Positions 33,784-43,131 of a DNA stretch of 64,000 nt are shown piece after piece. Every line of letters starts with the position of its first letter. Within the stretch, counting starts at the first letter, position 1. The position numbers and the translations under genes are program-made. The notes under the pieces were generated by a model that worked only from the letters and a program-made list of their open reading frames with translations, was not told the origin of the DNA and did not search any database. The stretch lies in contig NZ_JAXMNY010000001.1 in assembly GCF_034670185.1 (NCBI RefSeq), positions 248,001 through 312,000 on the forward strand, given 5' to 3'. The stretch comes from Nisaea sp. Its GTDB lineage: Bacteria > Pseudomonadota > Alphaproteobacteria > Thalassobaculales > Thalassobaculaceae.

Positions 33784-34905
33784 TTATCTGAGACCGGCGC
33801 GCATCAGGCCGCGCTTCAGGACGCTGAACTGGCCGATGACGGCGAGCCCCGCCTGACGGATCAGTTTCTGCGGTCCGGCCGGACGGGTGGCGACACCTGC
33901 AAGTGCGCCGATGGCAGACAGGCGACTGGCAACATCCACCTGGCGGCGGGGCGCATAGGCGTCGAGCACATCCTGGCTGCCAATATCTTCGCCATTGGCG
34001 GCGGCAGGGGTGAGGAGTGACCTCAAGGTCATGATGTCCCGAACAGACATGTTCCAGCCCTGGGCGGCGATTGGCGGCGCAATATGCGCGCTCTCGCCGA
34101 TCGCAATGACCCGTTCCCGTGCCGGTTGAGGCGTAAAGCCGAGCGCCAGAGGGAAGACGGCCTTCTGACCGGTGAACGCGATATGGCCGAACGTGTCCTG
34201 CCGGCGTGTCAGTTTGCGCTCGATCGCCTCGTCGGAATGGGCGGCGAGGGCGGCGATCTCGTCTGGAGAGGCGATGGTGATCAGGGAGGCGTCATGCTCC
34301 GCGACGGGGATCAGGGTGAGGGTGCCGACATCGTCATAGCGCTCGATACAGAGGCGCTCGTGTGGGTGCTCAAGCCGGACCGGCACGCAGAGGGCGCTGC
34401 GCCCGAGCGGTTTCTTGCGCATCCGGATGCCGGCGGCCTCTCGCGCGATGGATTGTAAGCCATCGGCGGCAACGACAAGCCGGGCTCTGATCTCCCGACC
34501 GTCGTCTGTTTCGATCCGGACGCTGTCTGCCAACGTCTGGACCCCGGTAACCGTGGCTTTGTGTTGCCGCACATCCGGCATGACATCCATAAGATCCCGG
34601 ATGAACAGGTTCTGGGCCAGGAATGGTTCGCCTGCATCCGTCGCCGTGAACAGCTCCGAGACCGTGCCGAATGGTCCGGTGGTCTCGATCCGAAGATCCA
34701 GAAGCGGGGTCGCCTTTGTTCGGACATCGATACCCAGCGTATCCAGTGAATCGACGCTCGACGGCATCAGAGCCGTGGTGCGCGGGTCGGCTGAACGGTC
34801 TACATCCGGTCCGACCATCACCACATCCTCCCCGCAGTCGCGAAGAGCATGGGCGGCGAGACGAGCGGTTGGGCCATTCCCTATGACAGCGATATCGACG
34901 AGCAT
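33784..34905 (-). CDS. UbiH/UbiF-type FAD-dependent monooxygenase
   Basis: This is a group A flavin hydroxylase of 373 residues. It has an N-terminal dinucleotide fold (VDIAVIGNGPTARLAAHALR), the DG motif in RLVVAADGLQSIARE, and the second FAD motif IAIGESAHIAPPIAAQGWN followed by VRD. The usual GD of that motif is GE, and the third glycine of the first motif is Ala, both mild departures. Relatives hydroxylate the ubiquinone ring, so aerobic quinone synthesis is the most likely role. It leads a two-gene unit with the secreted hypothetical. Confidence 0.82.
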   Translation of the reverse strand: MLVDIAVIGNGPTARLAAHALRDCGEDVVMVGPDVDRSADPRTTALMPSSVDSLDTLGIDVRTKATPLLDLRIETTGPFGTVSELFTATDAGEPFLAQNLFIRDLMDVMPDVRQHKATVTGVQTLADSVRIETDDGREIRARLVVAADGLQSIAREAAGIRMRKKPLGRSALCVPVRLEHPHERLCIERYDDVGTLTLIPVAEHDASLITIASPDEIAALAAHSDEAIERKLTRRQDTFGHIAFTGQKAVFPLALGFTPQPARERVIAIGESAHIAPPIAAQGWNMSVRDIMTLRSLLTPAAANGEDIGSQDVLDAYAPRRQVDVASRLSAIGALAGVATRPAGPQKLIRQAGLAVIGQFSVLKRGLMRAGLR

Positions 34906-35369
34906 TGCAGTTCCCTTGTAGCGTTCGCCAGTTTCGGCCCGGAGTCAGTAATCTGCAAGTTTTCGCGACATGATCCACTCAATCCCGTAATGGTTGATAT
35001 TAATGAGATGATTTTAAGGTGTATTTAGTGCGTATCAGGTGCGAAACGCGCTCTGAGAGCCGTTTTTCTAGTCAAAAGCATTAAATTGAATGTCACTAAA
35101 AATCCACCTATGACGATCACGGGAAAATTGAATGTTTCGGCGCAACATGGTATGGTTGCTTATCTGAACGCCAATTGCCCAAATCAATAAAGGCAGCGAC
35201 GCAAAGCTTCGGCGGAGCAGTACGCATCACGGCGGTGCTGAATCCGGCGCAGCAGAAAGCTTTTAGACACTGCGCTTCATTCCGAAGGGAAGGGAATCCC
35301 TGTCCGGATAGTCGCGTGGATACACAAACTTTCGATTCAGGGACGTTAACACGGCATGGGGGTGTGGAT
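34906..35369. other. Long intergenic region between UbiH-like and XRE genes
   Basis: This 464-base stretch holds the divergent promoters. The middle part (about 34985-35140) is AT-rich. AAATTGAATGT occurs twice in direct orientation, at 35083 and 35125, 42 bases apart. Open frames here lack the codon bias of real genes. No tRNA-like or riboswitch-like structure was apparent. Confidence 0.6.
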
Positions 35370-35909
35370 ATGAAGAACGCGGCCAATCGTCAGATCGACG
35401 ACTTGTCTGAGGACGCAACGTTGACGGCGGATAGGGATGACGCGGACCGGGGTAAGACAACCTCGAATAATCCGGTCGACGTGTTCGTGGGCGCCCGTCT
35501 GCGCCGCCGACGTAAGGAAATGGGGATGACCCAGCGCATCGTTGCGCAGAAGATCGGCGTTACCTCCCAGCAGTATATGAAGTATGAGCGCGGCGATAAC
35601 CGGATCAGCGCATCGCGTTTGTTCGATGTGGCCTCCGTTCTGAATACACCGGTTTCTTTTTTCTTCGACGAGATGGACGAGCAGACGATTGCCCAGTCCC
35701 CGGCGCGCCTGATGGGTGCTGAAGGCATGGCGCCGCCAATGGCCAGCACGCACGATGTCGAGGTTGATTCACCGCTGGCACGCCGTCAGGCCAATGAGCT
35801 TGTCCGGCTCTGGTGTGACCTGCCGGAGCATGCACGGACCCGCATTGTCGATCTGGTGCGGACGATGTCCGAGCTGGCCGATCAGGGTGGCGATACCGAC
35901 CGGGTTTGA
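35370..35909 (+). CDS. XRE-family helix-turn-helix regulator
   Basis: The 179-residue protein has a Cro/CI-type HTH from about residue 38 to 92 (FVGARLRRRRKEMGMTQRIV, then SQQYMKYERGDNRISASRL). A short N-terminal acidic segment precedes it, and a C-terminal segment ends LPEHARTRIVDLVRTMSELA. Similar regulators with the SFFFDE linker are common in alphaproteobacteria. The ATG at 35370 is favoured; the frame is open from 35175. It faces the ureide operon tail-to-tail and need not regulate it. A strong terminator follows. Confidence 0.87.
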   Translation: MKNAANRQIDDLSEDATLTADRDDADRGKTTSNNPVDVFVGARLRRRRKEMGMTQRIVAQKIGVTSQQYMKYERGDNRISASRLFDVASVLNTPVSFFFDEMDEQTIAQSPARLMGAEGMAPPMASTHDVEVDSPLARRQANELVRLWCDLPEHARTRIVDLVRTMSELADQGGDTDRV

Positions 35910-35942
35910 TCCTGACTTAAGGTAAAGATCCAAACGCAGTAG

Positions 35943-35975
35943 AGAAATTGCCGCTTCAGCGGCAATTTCTGTTTT
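35943..35975. terminator. Rho-independent terminator after XRE gene
   Basis: AGAAATTGCCGC and GCGGCAATTTCT form a perfect 12-base stem with a TTCA loop, followed by GTTTT. With A-rich sequence on the left it may also serve the convergent - strand ureide operon that ends at 36018. Confidence 0.88.
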
Positions 35976-36017
35976 CAGGTACCGCCGCCTCTAACCGGAC
36001 CAGTCCGTAACGCCGGA

Positions 36018-36509
36018 TCAATCCTTAGAGATAATGTACGGCGTGGTCAGGTGATGTTCTTCCAGATTATCTCCCGGCCCCACCCGGTCCACGATCAGGA
36101 AATCGGACGGCCCGGTCAGCGGTGCCAGCACGCCGTGCCAGCAATTCATCTTGTATTGAATGCCTTGACGACCGTTCGTAAGGAATGCGTGCGGTATGCT
36201 GGGCGTGCCGTTTTGATCCTCGGCGACGATGACCAGAAACCGGGCTCCGCCCATTGGCACGAAGGCCTGGCTGCCATGCGGGTGCCGCTCCATCATGCCG
36301 AGGGAGAGCGGCAGGGTGACGGCCTCGCTGCGCCCGACGCTCAGGCTTACGGCGCCGTCAACATCCGTCTCCGGACGGGCGAGATCGTGATGGCGGCCGC
36401 AGAGACCGGCGTTGATCATGAAGTCTGGCGTGCCTGTCGCTTCCAGCACGGCGCCGAACGGTGCGAAAGCCTTCGCCGTCAACGGCTCGGCCCGGATGGT
36501 CCGGCTCAT
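36018..36509 (-). CDS. allA: Ureidoglycolate lyase
   Basis: The 163-residue protein matches AllA, which splits (S)-ureidoglycolate into glyoxylate and urea, the last step of this route. Family marks are the opening RAEPLTAKAFAPFGAVLEA, MMERHPHGSQAFVPMGG and the late YKMNCWHGVLAPL. It is cupin-like and cytoplasmic. The ATG at 36509 overlaps the stop of the upstream cupin gene as ATGA. It is the final gene of the puuE-uraD, allE, allA operon. Confidence 0.92.
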   Translation of the reverse strand: MSRTIRAEPLTAKAFAPFGAVLEATGTPDFMINAGLCGRHHDLARPETDVDGAVSLSVGRSEAVTLPLSLGMMERHPHGSQAFVPMGGARFLVIVAEDQNGTPSIPHAFLTNGRQGIQYKMNCWHGVLAPLTGPSDFLIVDRVGPGDNLEEHHLTTPYIISKD

Positions 36510-37363
36510 CGCCCGAACCCGCCGACGCCGGTCAGCTTCGGGTGCCGGTGCATGTCTTTGTAGAGCAGATAGCGGAACGGCTCCGGCCCGGCGGCGTAGC
36601 AGGCCTGCGGGCAGAAGGCTCGCAGCCACATATAGTCGCCCGCCTCGACCTCCACCCAGTCCTGGTTCAGCTTGTAGACGCCCTTGCCCTGCAGCACGTA
36701 GAGGCCGTGCTCCATGACGTGGGTTTCCTCGAACGGAATGGTGCCGCCCGGCTGGAAAGTGACGACTGTGATATGCATGTCATGCCGCAGGTCTTCCGGG
36801 TCGACGAAACGCGATGTCGCCCAGCGGCCTTCGGTGTCTGGCATGGCGTTCGGCGTGATGTCCCGGTCATTCGCGAACAGCGGCTCAGGAGTATCGAGCC
36901 CGTCCACGACCTCGTACATCTTCCTGATCCAGTGGAACTTCGCAGTCTCGCTTCCCCGGTTTCGCAGGGTCCAGCCCGATGACGGCGGCAGGAAGCCGAA
37001 ACCGCCCGGCTCCAGCACATGGTCCGCTCCGCCAATAGTGACGGTGACCGTGCCTGAAACCACGAACAGAGCGCCTTCCGCGCCTGCTTCCGGCTCCGGT
37101 CTGTCCGATCCGCCGCCGGGGCCGACTTCCATCACATAATGGGAGAAGGTCTCGCTGAAGCCGGAAAGCGGACGGGCGATGATCCAGCCGCGTGTGTCCT
37201 CCCAGAAAGGAAACCGGCTGGCGACGATATCGGTCATCACACCCTTTGGGATCACCGCATAGGCGTCGGTGAAGATGGCCCGGCCGGTCATCAATTCGCG
37301 CTGGCCCGGCAGACCGCCCTCGATGGCGAAGTAAGGCCCTGCGTCCTGTTTCTTGGTGCTCAT
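36506..37363 (-). CDS. allE: (S)-ureidoglycine aminohydrolase
   Basis: This 285-residue double-cupin enzyme converts (S)-ureidoglycine to (S)-ureidoglycolate with release of ammonia, using Mn. The N-terminal cupin has GALFVVSGTVTVTIGGADH. The C-terminal cupin has the metal-site region EETHVMEHGLYVLQGKGVY and WLRAFCPQACYAAG. It is joined by ATGA overlaps to the fused puuE-uraD gene upstream and to allA downstream. The enzyme's substrate normally comes from allantoate amidohydrolase, which is not in the window. Confidence 0.92.
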   Translation of the reverse strand: MSTKKQDAGPYFAIEGGLPGQRELMTGRAIFTDAYAVIPKGVMTDIVASRFPFWEDTRGWIIARPLSGFSETFSHYVMEVGPGGGSDRPEPEAGAEGALFVVSGTVTVTIGGADHVLEPGGFGFLPPSSGWTLRNRGSETAKFHWIRKMYEVVDGLDTPEPLFANDRDITPNAMPDTEGRWATSRFVDPEDLRHDMHITVVTFQPGGTIPFEETHVMEHGLYVLQGKGVYKLNQDWVEVEAGDYMWLRAFCPQACYAAGPEPFRYLLYKDMHRHPKLTGVGGFGR

Positions 37364-38775
37364 GGCAGCAGATCCTTCAATCTCAACTCGGTGATACGTT
37401 CGACCTGGCGGCAGGCCTCGGCCATTTCCGCCTCCCGGTCATTGCCGATACGGCGCTGGAAGGCGGCGAGGATACCGGCCTTGTCATGATCGCGGACGGC
37501 GATGATGAACGGGAAGCCGTGTTTCGCCACATATTCCGCGTTCAGCGCCTCGAAGCTGGACCGTTCGGCGTCGGTCAGGGCGTCGAGTCCGGCGCTGGCC
37601 TGCTCTGATGTGGAATTCTCTGTCAGGCGTTTGGCTTGTGCCAGTTTTCCGGCGAGATCGGGATGAGCGTTCAGCACGCCGAGACGTTCCGCCTCGCTGG
37701 CCGAGCGGAAGATCCGGGTGAGGGCGCTGTGCAGGCCGGTCGCCGTGTCATGCGCCGGACCGCGTTCGAGCTCATAAGCCTGCTCGGCGATCCAGGGCGA
37801 GTTCTCGAAGATGCCGCCGAAGCGCTCCACGAACCTTTCGCGGGACATCGCGCCCGGCCGCTCCCAGCGCTGGTGCGGGAAATTGGTCTTCCAGTGCTCG
37901 GCGATCTCGATCCGGCGGGCAAACCAGACATCGCTGTGGGATCGCGCGTACTCGATGAAGCGCTTCAATCCTGCCGAGCGTCCCGGCCGTCCGGTAAGGC
38001 GACAATGCAGGCCAACGGACATCATGGCCGGGCGCCCGGCGGCGCCTTCCGCGTAAAGACCGTCGAAGCTGTCTTTCAGATACTGGAAGAACTGTTCGCC
38101 GGTATTGAAGCCCTGCGGTGTGGCGAACCGCATGTCGTTGGCGTCGAGCGTGTAGGGGATGATCAGCTGGTCGCGCTCGCCTGCTTCCATCCAGTAGGGC
38201 AGGTCATCAGCATAGCTGTCCGAAATGTAATCGAAATCGCCCCGCGCAGCGACGAGACCGACCGTGTTCATCGAGCAGCGGCCGGTATACCAGCCGCGCG
38301 GCGCCTCTCCGGTGACTTCGGCGTGCAGGCGGATCGCTTCCACAATCTGGGCCAGCTCCTCCGCCTCGGTCATGTCCTTGTGCTCGATCCATTTGAGCCC
38401 GTGCGAGGCAATCTCCCAGTTGGCCTCCTGCATCGCCTTTACCTGCGACGGGCTACGTGCCAGTGCCGTGGCAACGCCGTACACGGTGATCGGGATGCCT
38501 GCTTCGGTGAACAGCCGGTGCAGGCGCCAGAAACCGGCCCGGGCACCATATTCATAGATCGATTCCATATTCCAGTGCCGCTGGCCCGGCCAGGCCGCGG
38601 CACCGACGATCTCCGACAGGAAGGCTTCCGAGGCTTCGTCCCCGTGCAGCAGGTTATTCTCGCCGCCTTCCTCGTAATTCAGGACGAACTGCACCGCGAC
38701 CTTCGAACCGCCCGGCCAGGCGGCATTCGGAACGGTCTGGCCGTAGCCTTCCAGGTCGCGCGGGTAGGTCCCCAT
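37360..38775 (-). CDS. Fusion: allantoinase PuuE + OHCU decarboxylase UraD
   Basis: The 471-residue product fuses two steps of urate breakdown. Residues 1 to about 305 are a polysaccharide-deacetylase-like allantoinase PuuE (YPRDLEGYGQTVPNAAWPGG, YEEGGENNLLHGD, HWNMESIYEYGARAGFWRLH), which opens allantoin to allantoate. The rest is UraD, the decarboxylase that makes (S)-allantoin from OHCU, with the catalytic NAHPDLAGKLA (His at about 371) and KHGFPFIIAVR. The domain order is reversed relative to the pathway. The ATG at 38775 follows AGGAAGAG. It is transcribed divergently from uraH. Confidence 0.93.
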   Translation of the reverse strand: MGTYPRDLEGYGQTVPNAAWPGGSKVAVQFVLNYEEGGENNLLHGDEASEAFLSEIVGAAAWPGQRHWNMESIYEYGARAGFWRLHRLFTEAGIPITVYGVATALARSPSQVKAMQEANWEIASHGLKWIEHKDMTEAEELAQIVEAIRLHAEVTGEAPRGWYTGRCSMNTVGLVAARGDFDYISDSYADDLPYWMEAGERDQLIIPYTLDANDMRFATPQGFNTGEQFFQYLKDSFDGLYAEGAAGRPAMMSVGLHCRLTGRPGRSAGLKRFIEYARSHSDVWFARRIEIAEHWKTNFPHQRWERPGAMSRERFVERFGGIFENSPWIAEQAYELERGPAHDTATGLHSALTRIFRSASEAERLGVLNAHPDLAGKLAQAKRLTENSTSEQASAGLDALTDAERSSFEALNAEYVAKHGFPFIIAVRDHDKAGILAAFQRRIGNDREAEMAEACRQVERITELRLKDLLP

Positions 38776-38968
38776 ATCTCTTCCTCTCATGCCTGCGGGC
38801 GCCATCGTTCCAGAGAACCGCGCGGCGGACATTCAACAAAATTTTGAAAGAGTCTTATGACAAGGCCCCTTTCATATACAATTCCTAGACAATCTAATTC
38901 AGTCAAAGAACGCGGTCTTGCAAAGACTGCAACCGGGAACAACCCGGGAAAACAGGGGCAGACTTGCT

Positions 38969-39328
38969 ATGGCGTCAGGACGATTGACGACTCATGTGCT
39001 GGATCAGGCGGCCGGAAGACCGGCGGCGGGGCTCAAGATCGAGCTTTTTCGGTTGGTTGAGGGCGTGCCGCAGCATGTTTCGCATGCAGTGACAAATGCG
39101 GACGGGCGTACAGACGGCCCGATGGCAGATGGCGAGGGCTTCACGCCCGGTACTTACGAGCTGTTGTTCCATGCGGGCGACTATCTGAAAGCGGCGGGCC
39201 ATGTGGGCGACGGCATCCTGTTCCTCGACACCATTCCGCTGCGCTTCGGTATCGCCGATGCGGACCAGCATTTTCACGTGCCACTGCTTCTCTCTCCCTA
39301 TGGCTATGCGACCTACAGGGGGAGCTGA
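38969..39328 (+). CDS. uraH: 5-hydroxyisourate hydrolase (transthyretin-like)
   Basis: This 119-residue enzyme hydrolyses 5-hydroxyisourate, the product of urate oxidase, to OHCU. It has the family N terminus RLTTHVLDQAAGRPAAGL and the diagnostic C-terminal tetrapeptide YRGS. No signal peptide is seen, so it is cytoplasmic. The ATG at 38969 follows AGGGGCAG. It heads the xdh/ABC operon (three bases before the xdhA start), and shares the divergent promoter region with puuE-uraD. Confidence 0.93.
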   Translation: MASGRLTTHVLDQAAGRPAAGLKIELFRLVEGVPQHVSHAVTNADGRTDGPMADGEGFTPGTYELLFHAGDYLKAAGHVGDGILFLDTIPLRFGIADADQHFHVPLLLSPYGYATYRGS

Positions 39329-39331
39329 CCG

Positions 39332-40786
39332 GTGAGCATGGCGCGGGGTGAAATCCGGTTTCTGCTGAACGACCGTGAGGTCCGCCTCGGGGCGGTCGGG
39401 GGCGGTGACACTCTCCTGGACCATTTGCGTCTGGACCAGCGCCTGCGCGGTACCAAGGAAGGCTGTGCCGAAGGCGATTGCGGAGCCTGCACAGTACTGG
39501 TTGGCCGGCTCGCCGGTGGCACGGTTCGCTACGAGACCGTCAATGCCTGCATCCGGCTGCTCGCGTCCGTCGATCTCTGTCATGTGGTGACGGTGGAGTA
39601 TCTGCGCGGGGCTGAAGGCGCGCTTCATCCGGTGCAGCAGGCCATGGTCGATCATCATGGCAGCCAGTGCGGCTTTTGCACGCCGGGCGTCGTGATGTCG
39701 CTCTACGCGCTTTGGATGGAGCATGGCTGTACGTCCGTGGAGGCGGTCGAAACGGCATTGCAGGGCAATCTCTGCCGTTGCACCGGCTATGAGCCGATCA
39801 TCCGCGCGGCGCTGGCTGCGGGTAATATCGCGCCGGATGGGGACTTCCTTATGGCGGAGCGGGCGCAAGTGCTCAATCGGTTAGGGACGATGAATGACGG
39901 TGCGCGGGTCATGGTGTCCCGCGATGGCAGCACCGCGATCCTGCCGCCGACTATCGCTGATCTGGCGTTGATCCTTGATGAGTACAGACACGCGACAATC
40001 GTTGCTGGCTCAACCGATGTCGGGCTCTGGATCACCAAACATATGCGGGATATATCGCCCGCGATTTTCATCGGCCATCTGGAAGAACTGAAGCGGATAT
40101 CGGTGGAAGAGGGGGCGATAACCCTGGGCGCCGGTGTCAGTTATTCCGACGCGGCTCCGGTCATTGCTGAGCATTTTCCGCACCTGAGCGCGTTCTGGAA
40201 CCGGATCGGCGGCTGGCAGGTGCGCAACATGGGCACAATCGGCGGCAATATCGCCAACGGCTCCCCGATAGGCGACACGCCGCCGGTGCTGATCGCACTC
40301 GGCGCGGAACTGACATTGCGGCGGGTGGAGGGCAGCCGCCGCATTCCTTTGGAAGATTTCTTCATCGACTATGGCAAGCAGGAACGGGCGCCGGACGAGT
40401 TTGTCGAGGCGGTGCACATCCCGCGGCTCGCTGCCGGAACGTTGAATGCCGCCTACAAAATTTCAAAACGCCGGGATGAGGATATTTCGGCGGTCTGCGC
40501 GGGTTTTTCCGTTGCCGTGCAAGACGGGATGGTGACAAGTGCCCGATTGGCCTTCGGCGGGATGGCTGCAACGCCGAAGCGGGCGGCCAGCGCTGAGGCC
40601 GCTCTGACCGGCCAGCCCTGGAACGAGGAAAGTGTCCGGGCGGCGATGACAGCTTTGGCCGATGATTTCACGCCATTGTCCGATTGGCGGGCCTCTGCCG
40701 AGTATCGCAGCCGGGTCGCGGCGAACCTTCTGTTGCGATTCTATCTTGAGACGACCGGCACCTCGCCGGTTCGGCTGAGCGCGTGA
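39332..40786 (+). CDS. xdhA: Xanthine dehydrogenase small subunit (2Fe-2S and FAD)
   Basis: The 484-residue subunit carries two 2Fe-2S clusters and FAD, and passes electrons from the Mo site to NAD. The first cluster is formed by Cys45, Cys50, Cys53 and Cys73 (KEGCAEGDCGACTVLVG). The second is formed by Cys113, Cys116, Cys148 and Cys150 (CGFC and CRC). The FAD domain follows from about residue 190 with IVAGSTDVGLW and NMGTIGGNIANGSPIGDTPP. The start is GTG 39332 after AGGGGGAG; an ATG six bases on is possible. It overlaps xdhB. Confidence 0.95.
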   Translation: MSMARGEIRFLLNDREVRLGAVGGGDTLLDHLRLDQRLRGTKEGCAEGDCGACTVLVGRLAGGTVRYETVNACIRLLASVDLCHVVTVEYLRGAEGALHPVQQAMVDHHGSQCGFCTPGVVMSLYALWMEHGCTSVEAVETALQGNLCRCTGYEPIIRAALAAGNIAPDGDFLMAERAQVLNRLGTMNDGARVMVSRDGSTAILPPTIADLALILDEYRHATIVAGSTDVGLWITKHMRDISPAIFIGHLEELKRISVEEGAITLGAGVSYSDAAPVIAEHFPHLSAFWNRIGGWQVRNMGTIGGNIANGSPIGDTPPVLIALGAELTLRRVEGSRRIPLEDFFIDYGKQERAPDEFVEAVHIPRLAAGTLNAAYKISKRRDEDISAVCAGFSVAVQDGMVTSARLAFGGMAATPKRAASAEAALTGQPWNEESVRAAMTALADDFTPLSDWRASAEYRSRVAANLLLRFYLETTGTSPVRLSA

Positions 40787-43131
40787 TGGACGGCGACCGG
40801 CAGCATGGGGCGATAACGGTGCGGGGCGGTGTTCATAGCGCCGAGCGGCATGACTCTGCTCACAAGCATGTCACCGGTGCGGCGGATTACATCGACGACA
40901 TGGTGGAGCCGGTCGGCACCCTGCATGCCTATCTCGGTCTTGCCGAGGTGGCCCATGGGGCGATCGCCTCAATTGATCTCTCTGCTGTCCGGGCGGCACC
41001 GGGTGTTGTGGATGTGCTGACGGCGGCGGATATCCCGGCGGTGAACGATGTCAGCCCGGTTCATGCCGATGACGATCCTGTCTTCGCCGAGAACACCGTG
41101 ATGTTCTGGGGGCAGCCGGTCTATGCCGTGATCGCAGAGAACCGGGAGCAGGCCCGCCGCGCGGCGGCACAGGCCAAGATCGAGTACCGTTTGCTCGATG
41201 CTGCTATCGATATCGACGCGGCTATTGCGGCGGGAAGCGATCTCGTTACCAAGCCTCTGAAGCTGGAGCGCGGTTCCGTCGACAAGGCGCTGGCTGAAGC
41301 GCCAAACCGGATTACCGGCAATATGGAAATCGGCGGCCAGGACCACTTCTATCTGGAAGGCCATATCGCTTTCGCCATTCCGGGCGAGGACGAGACCGTG
41401 ACCATCCATTCCTCGACCCAGCACCCGAGCGAAGCGCAGACCCTCGTCTCGCAGGTACTTGGTGTGGCCGCGAATGCGATCTCCGTGCAGGTCCGGCGGA
41501 TGGGGGGCGGCTTCGGAGGCAAGGAATCGCAGCCGGCGCTGTTCGCTGCCGTTGCTGCTTTAGCGGCCAAGCGTCTGAATCGCCCCGTCAAACTCCGCCC
41601 GGACCGGGATGACGACATGATCGCCACCGGCAAGCGGCACGATTTCAAGGTCACCTATGATGTCGGCTTCGATGACGAGGGCCGGATTCTCGGTGTCGAG
41701 GGGACATATGCTGCACGTTGTGGCTTTTCGGCGGATCTTTCCGGCCCGGTGACCGACCGGGCGCTGTTTCATGCCGATAACGCCTATTACTTCCCGCATG
41801 TCCGGCTGAAATCCCTACCTCTCAGGACCAACACGGTTTCCAACACGGCCTTTCGCGGTTTTGGCGGGCCTCAAGGTGTGCTCGGGGCGGAGCGGATTGT
41901 CGAGGAAATCGCCTACGCGCTCGGCAAGGACCCGCTGGAAATCCGGAAGGCGAACTTCTACGGCCCGCCCGGCCGGGATGTGACCCCCTATCACCAGACG
42001 GTGACGGACTCGATCCTCGACCGGCTGGTGAGCGAGCTGGAAGAGAGCTCGGATTATCAGGCGCGGCGTCGGGCCATTCTCGACTTCAACCGACAGGGTG
42101 GCGTGATCCGCAAGGGCATCGCCCTGACGCCCGTGAAGTTCGGCATCTCCTTCACGGCGACCTGGTTTAATCAGGCGGGCGCCCTGCTGCATGTCTACAA
42201 GGACGGCTCGATCCATCTGAACCATGGCGGCACGGAGATGGGGCAGGGGCTTTTCACCAAGGTTGCGCAGATTGTTGCCGACTGCTTTCAGGTGGATCTG
42301 GACCGCATCCGGGTCAGCGCGACCTCGACCGAGAAAGTGCCGAACACCTCCGCCACAGCTGCCTCTTCCGGCTCCGATCTGAACGGGATGGCAGCCCAGA
42401 ACGCGGCGGAGCAGATCAAGCAGCGGTTGGTCGATTTCTCTTCGGAGAAATGGTCGGTTCCAGCGGAAGAGGTGCGGTTCGAGGCAGGCGGCGTGCGTGT
42501 CGGTTCCGAGACCATGCCGTTCGATGCACTGATCGCCGAAGCCTATATTGCGCGGGTGCATCTCTCCGCCGCCGGGTTCTACAAGACCCCCGATATCCAC
42601 TGGGACCGTGATGCAGGCAAGGGCCGGCCGTTCTATTACTTCGCCTATGGCGCAGCGGTCTCCGAGGTTTCCATCGACACGCTGACCGGCGAATACCGGG
42701 TCGAGCGCACAGATATCCTGCATGACGTCGGAAAATCCCTGAACCCTGCCATCGACAAGGGGCAGGTCGAGGGCGGTTTCGTGCAGGGGGTCGGCTGGCT
42801 GACCACGGAAGAGCTCTGGTGGGACGACAAGGGGCGGCTGCGCACGCATGCGCCCTCGACCTACAAGATCCCGCTCGCCTCGGACCGGCCACGAATTTTC
42901 AATGTCGCGCTGGCCGAATGGTCGGAGAACAAGGAACGCACGATCCGCCGCTCCAAGGCGGTCGGAGAGCCGCCATTGATGCTTGGCATCTCCGTGCTGG
43001 AGGCGATCTCCATGGCGGTCGCGAGCGTTGCCGATTATCGGGAATGTCCGCGCCTCGACACGCCTGCGACACCGGAGCGGGTGCTGATGGCGGTGGAGCG
43101 GCTGCGTGCAGGCGAAGGAGCCGGAGCATGA
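40786..43131 (+). CDS. xdhB: Xanthine dehydrogenase molybdopterin-binding subunit
   Basis: This is a 781-residue Moco subunit that hydroxylates hypoxanthine and xanthine to urate. Family marks are SAHKHVTGAADYIDDM, GGGFGGKESQ, the substrate/cofactor loop NTAFRGFGGPQG, GTEMGQGL and the terminal VGEPPLMLGISVLEAI with the catalytic Glu. These match true XDH rather than CoxL-like enzymes in this window. The ATG at 40786 overlaps the xdhA stop (TGATG); GTG 40783 is an alternative. The stop overlaps xdhC as ATGA. Confidence 0.95.
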   Translation: MDGDRQHGAITVRGGVHSAERHDSAHKHVTGAADYIDDMVEPVGTLHAYLGLAEVAHGAIASIDLSAVRAAPGVVDVLTAADIPAVNDVSPVHADDDPVFAENTVMFWGQPVYAVIAENREQARRAAAQAKIEYRLLDAAIDIDAAIAAGSDLVTKPLKLERGSVDKALAEAPNRITGNMEIGGQDHFYLEGHIAFAIPGEDETVTIHSSTQHPSEAQTLVSQVLGVAANAISVQVRRMGGGFGGKESQPALFAAVAALAAKRLNRPVKLRPDRDDDMIATGKRHDFKVTYDVGFDDEGRILGVEGTYAARCGFSADLSGPVTDRALFHADNAYYFPHVRLKSLPLRTNTVSNTAFRGFGGPQGVLGAERIVEEIAYALGKDPLEIRKANFYGPPGRDVTPYHQTVTDSILDRLVSELEESSDYQARRRAILDFNRQGGVIRKGIALTPVKFGISFTATWFNQAGALLHVYKDGSIHLNHGGTEMGQGLFTKVAQIVADCFQVDLDRIRVSATSTEKVPNTSATAASSGSDLNGMAAQNAAEQIKQRLVDFSSEKWSVPAEEVRFEAGGVRVGSETMPFDALIAEAYIARVHLSAAGFYKTPDIHWDRDAGKGRPFYYFAYGAAVSEVSIDTLTGEYRVERTDILHDVGKSLNPAIDKGQVEGGFVQGVGWLTTEELWWDDKGRLRTHAPSTYKIPLASDRPRIFNVALAEWSENKERTIRRSKAVGEPPLMLGISVLEAISMAVASVADYRECPRLDTPATPERVLMAVERLRAGEGAGA

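Noticed and set aside
35117..35386. Small - strand open frame before the XRE gene
   Set aside because: Poor codon bias and overlap with the XRE promoter and start.
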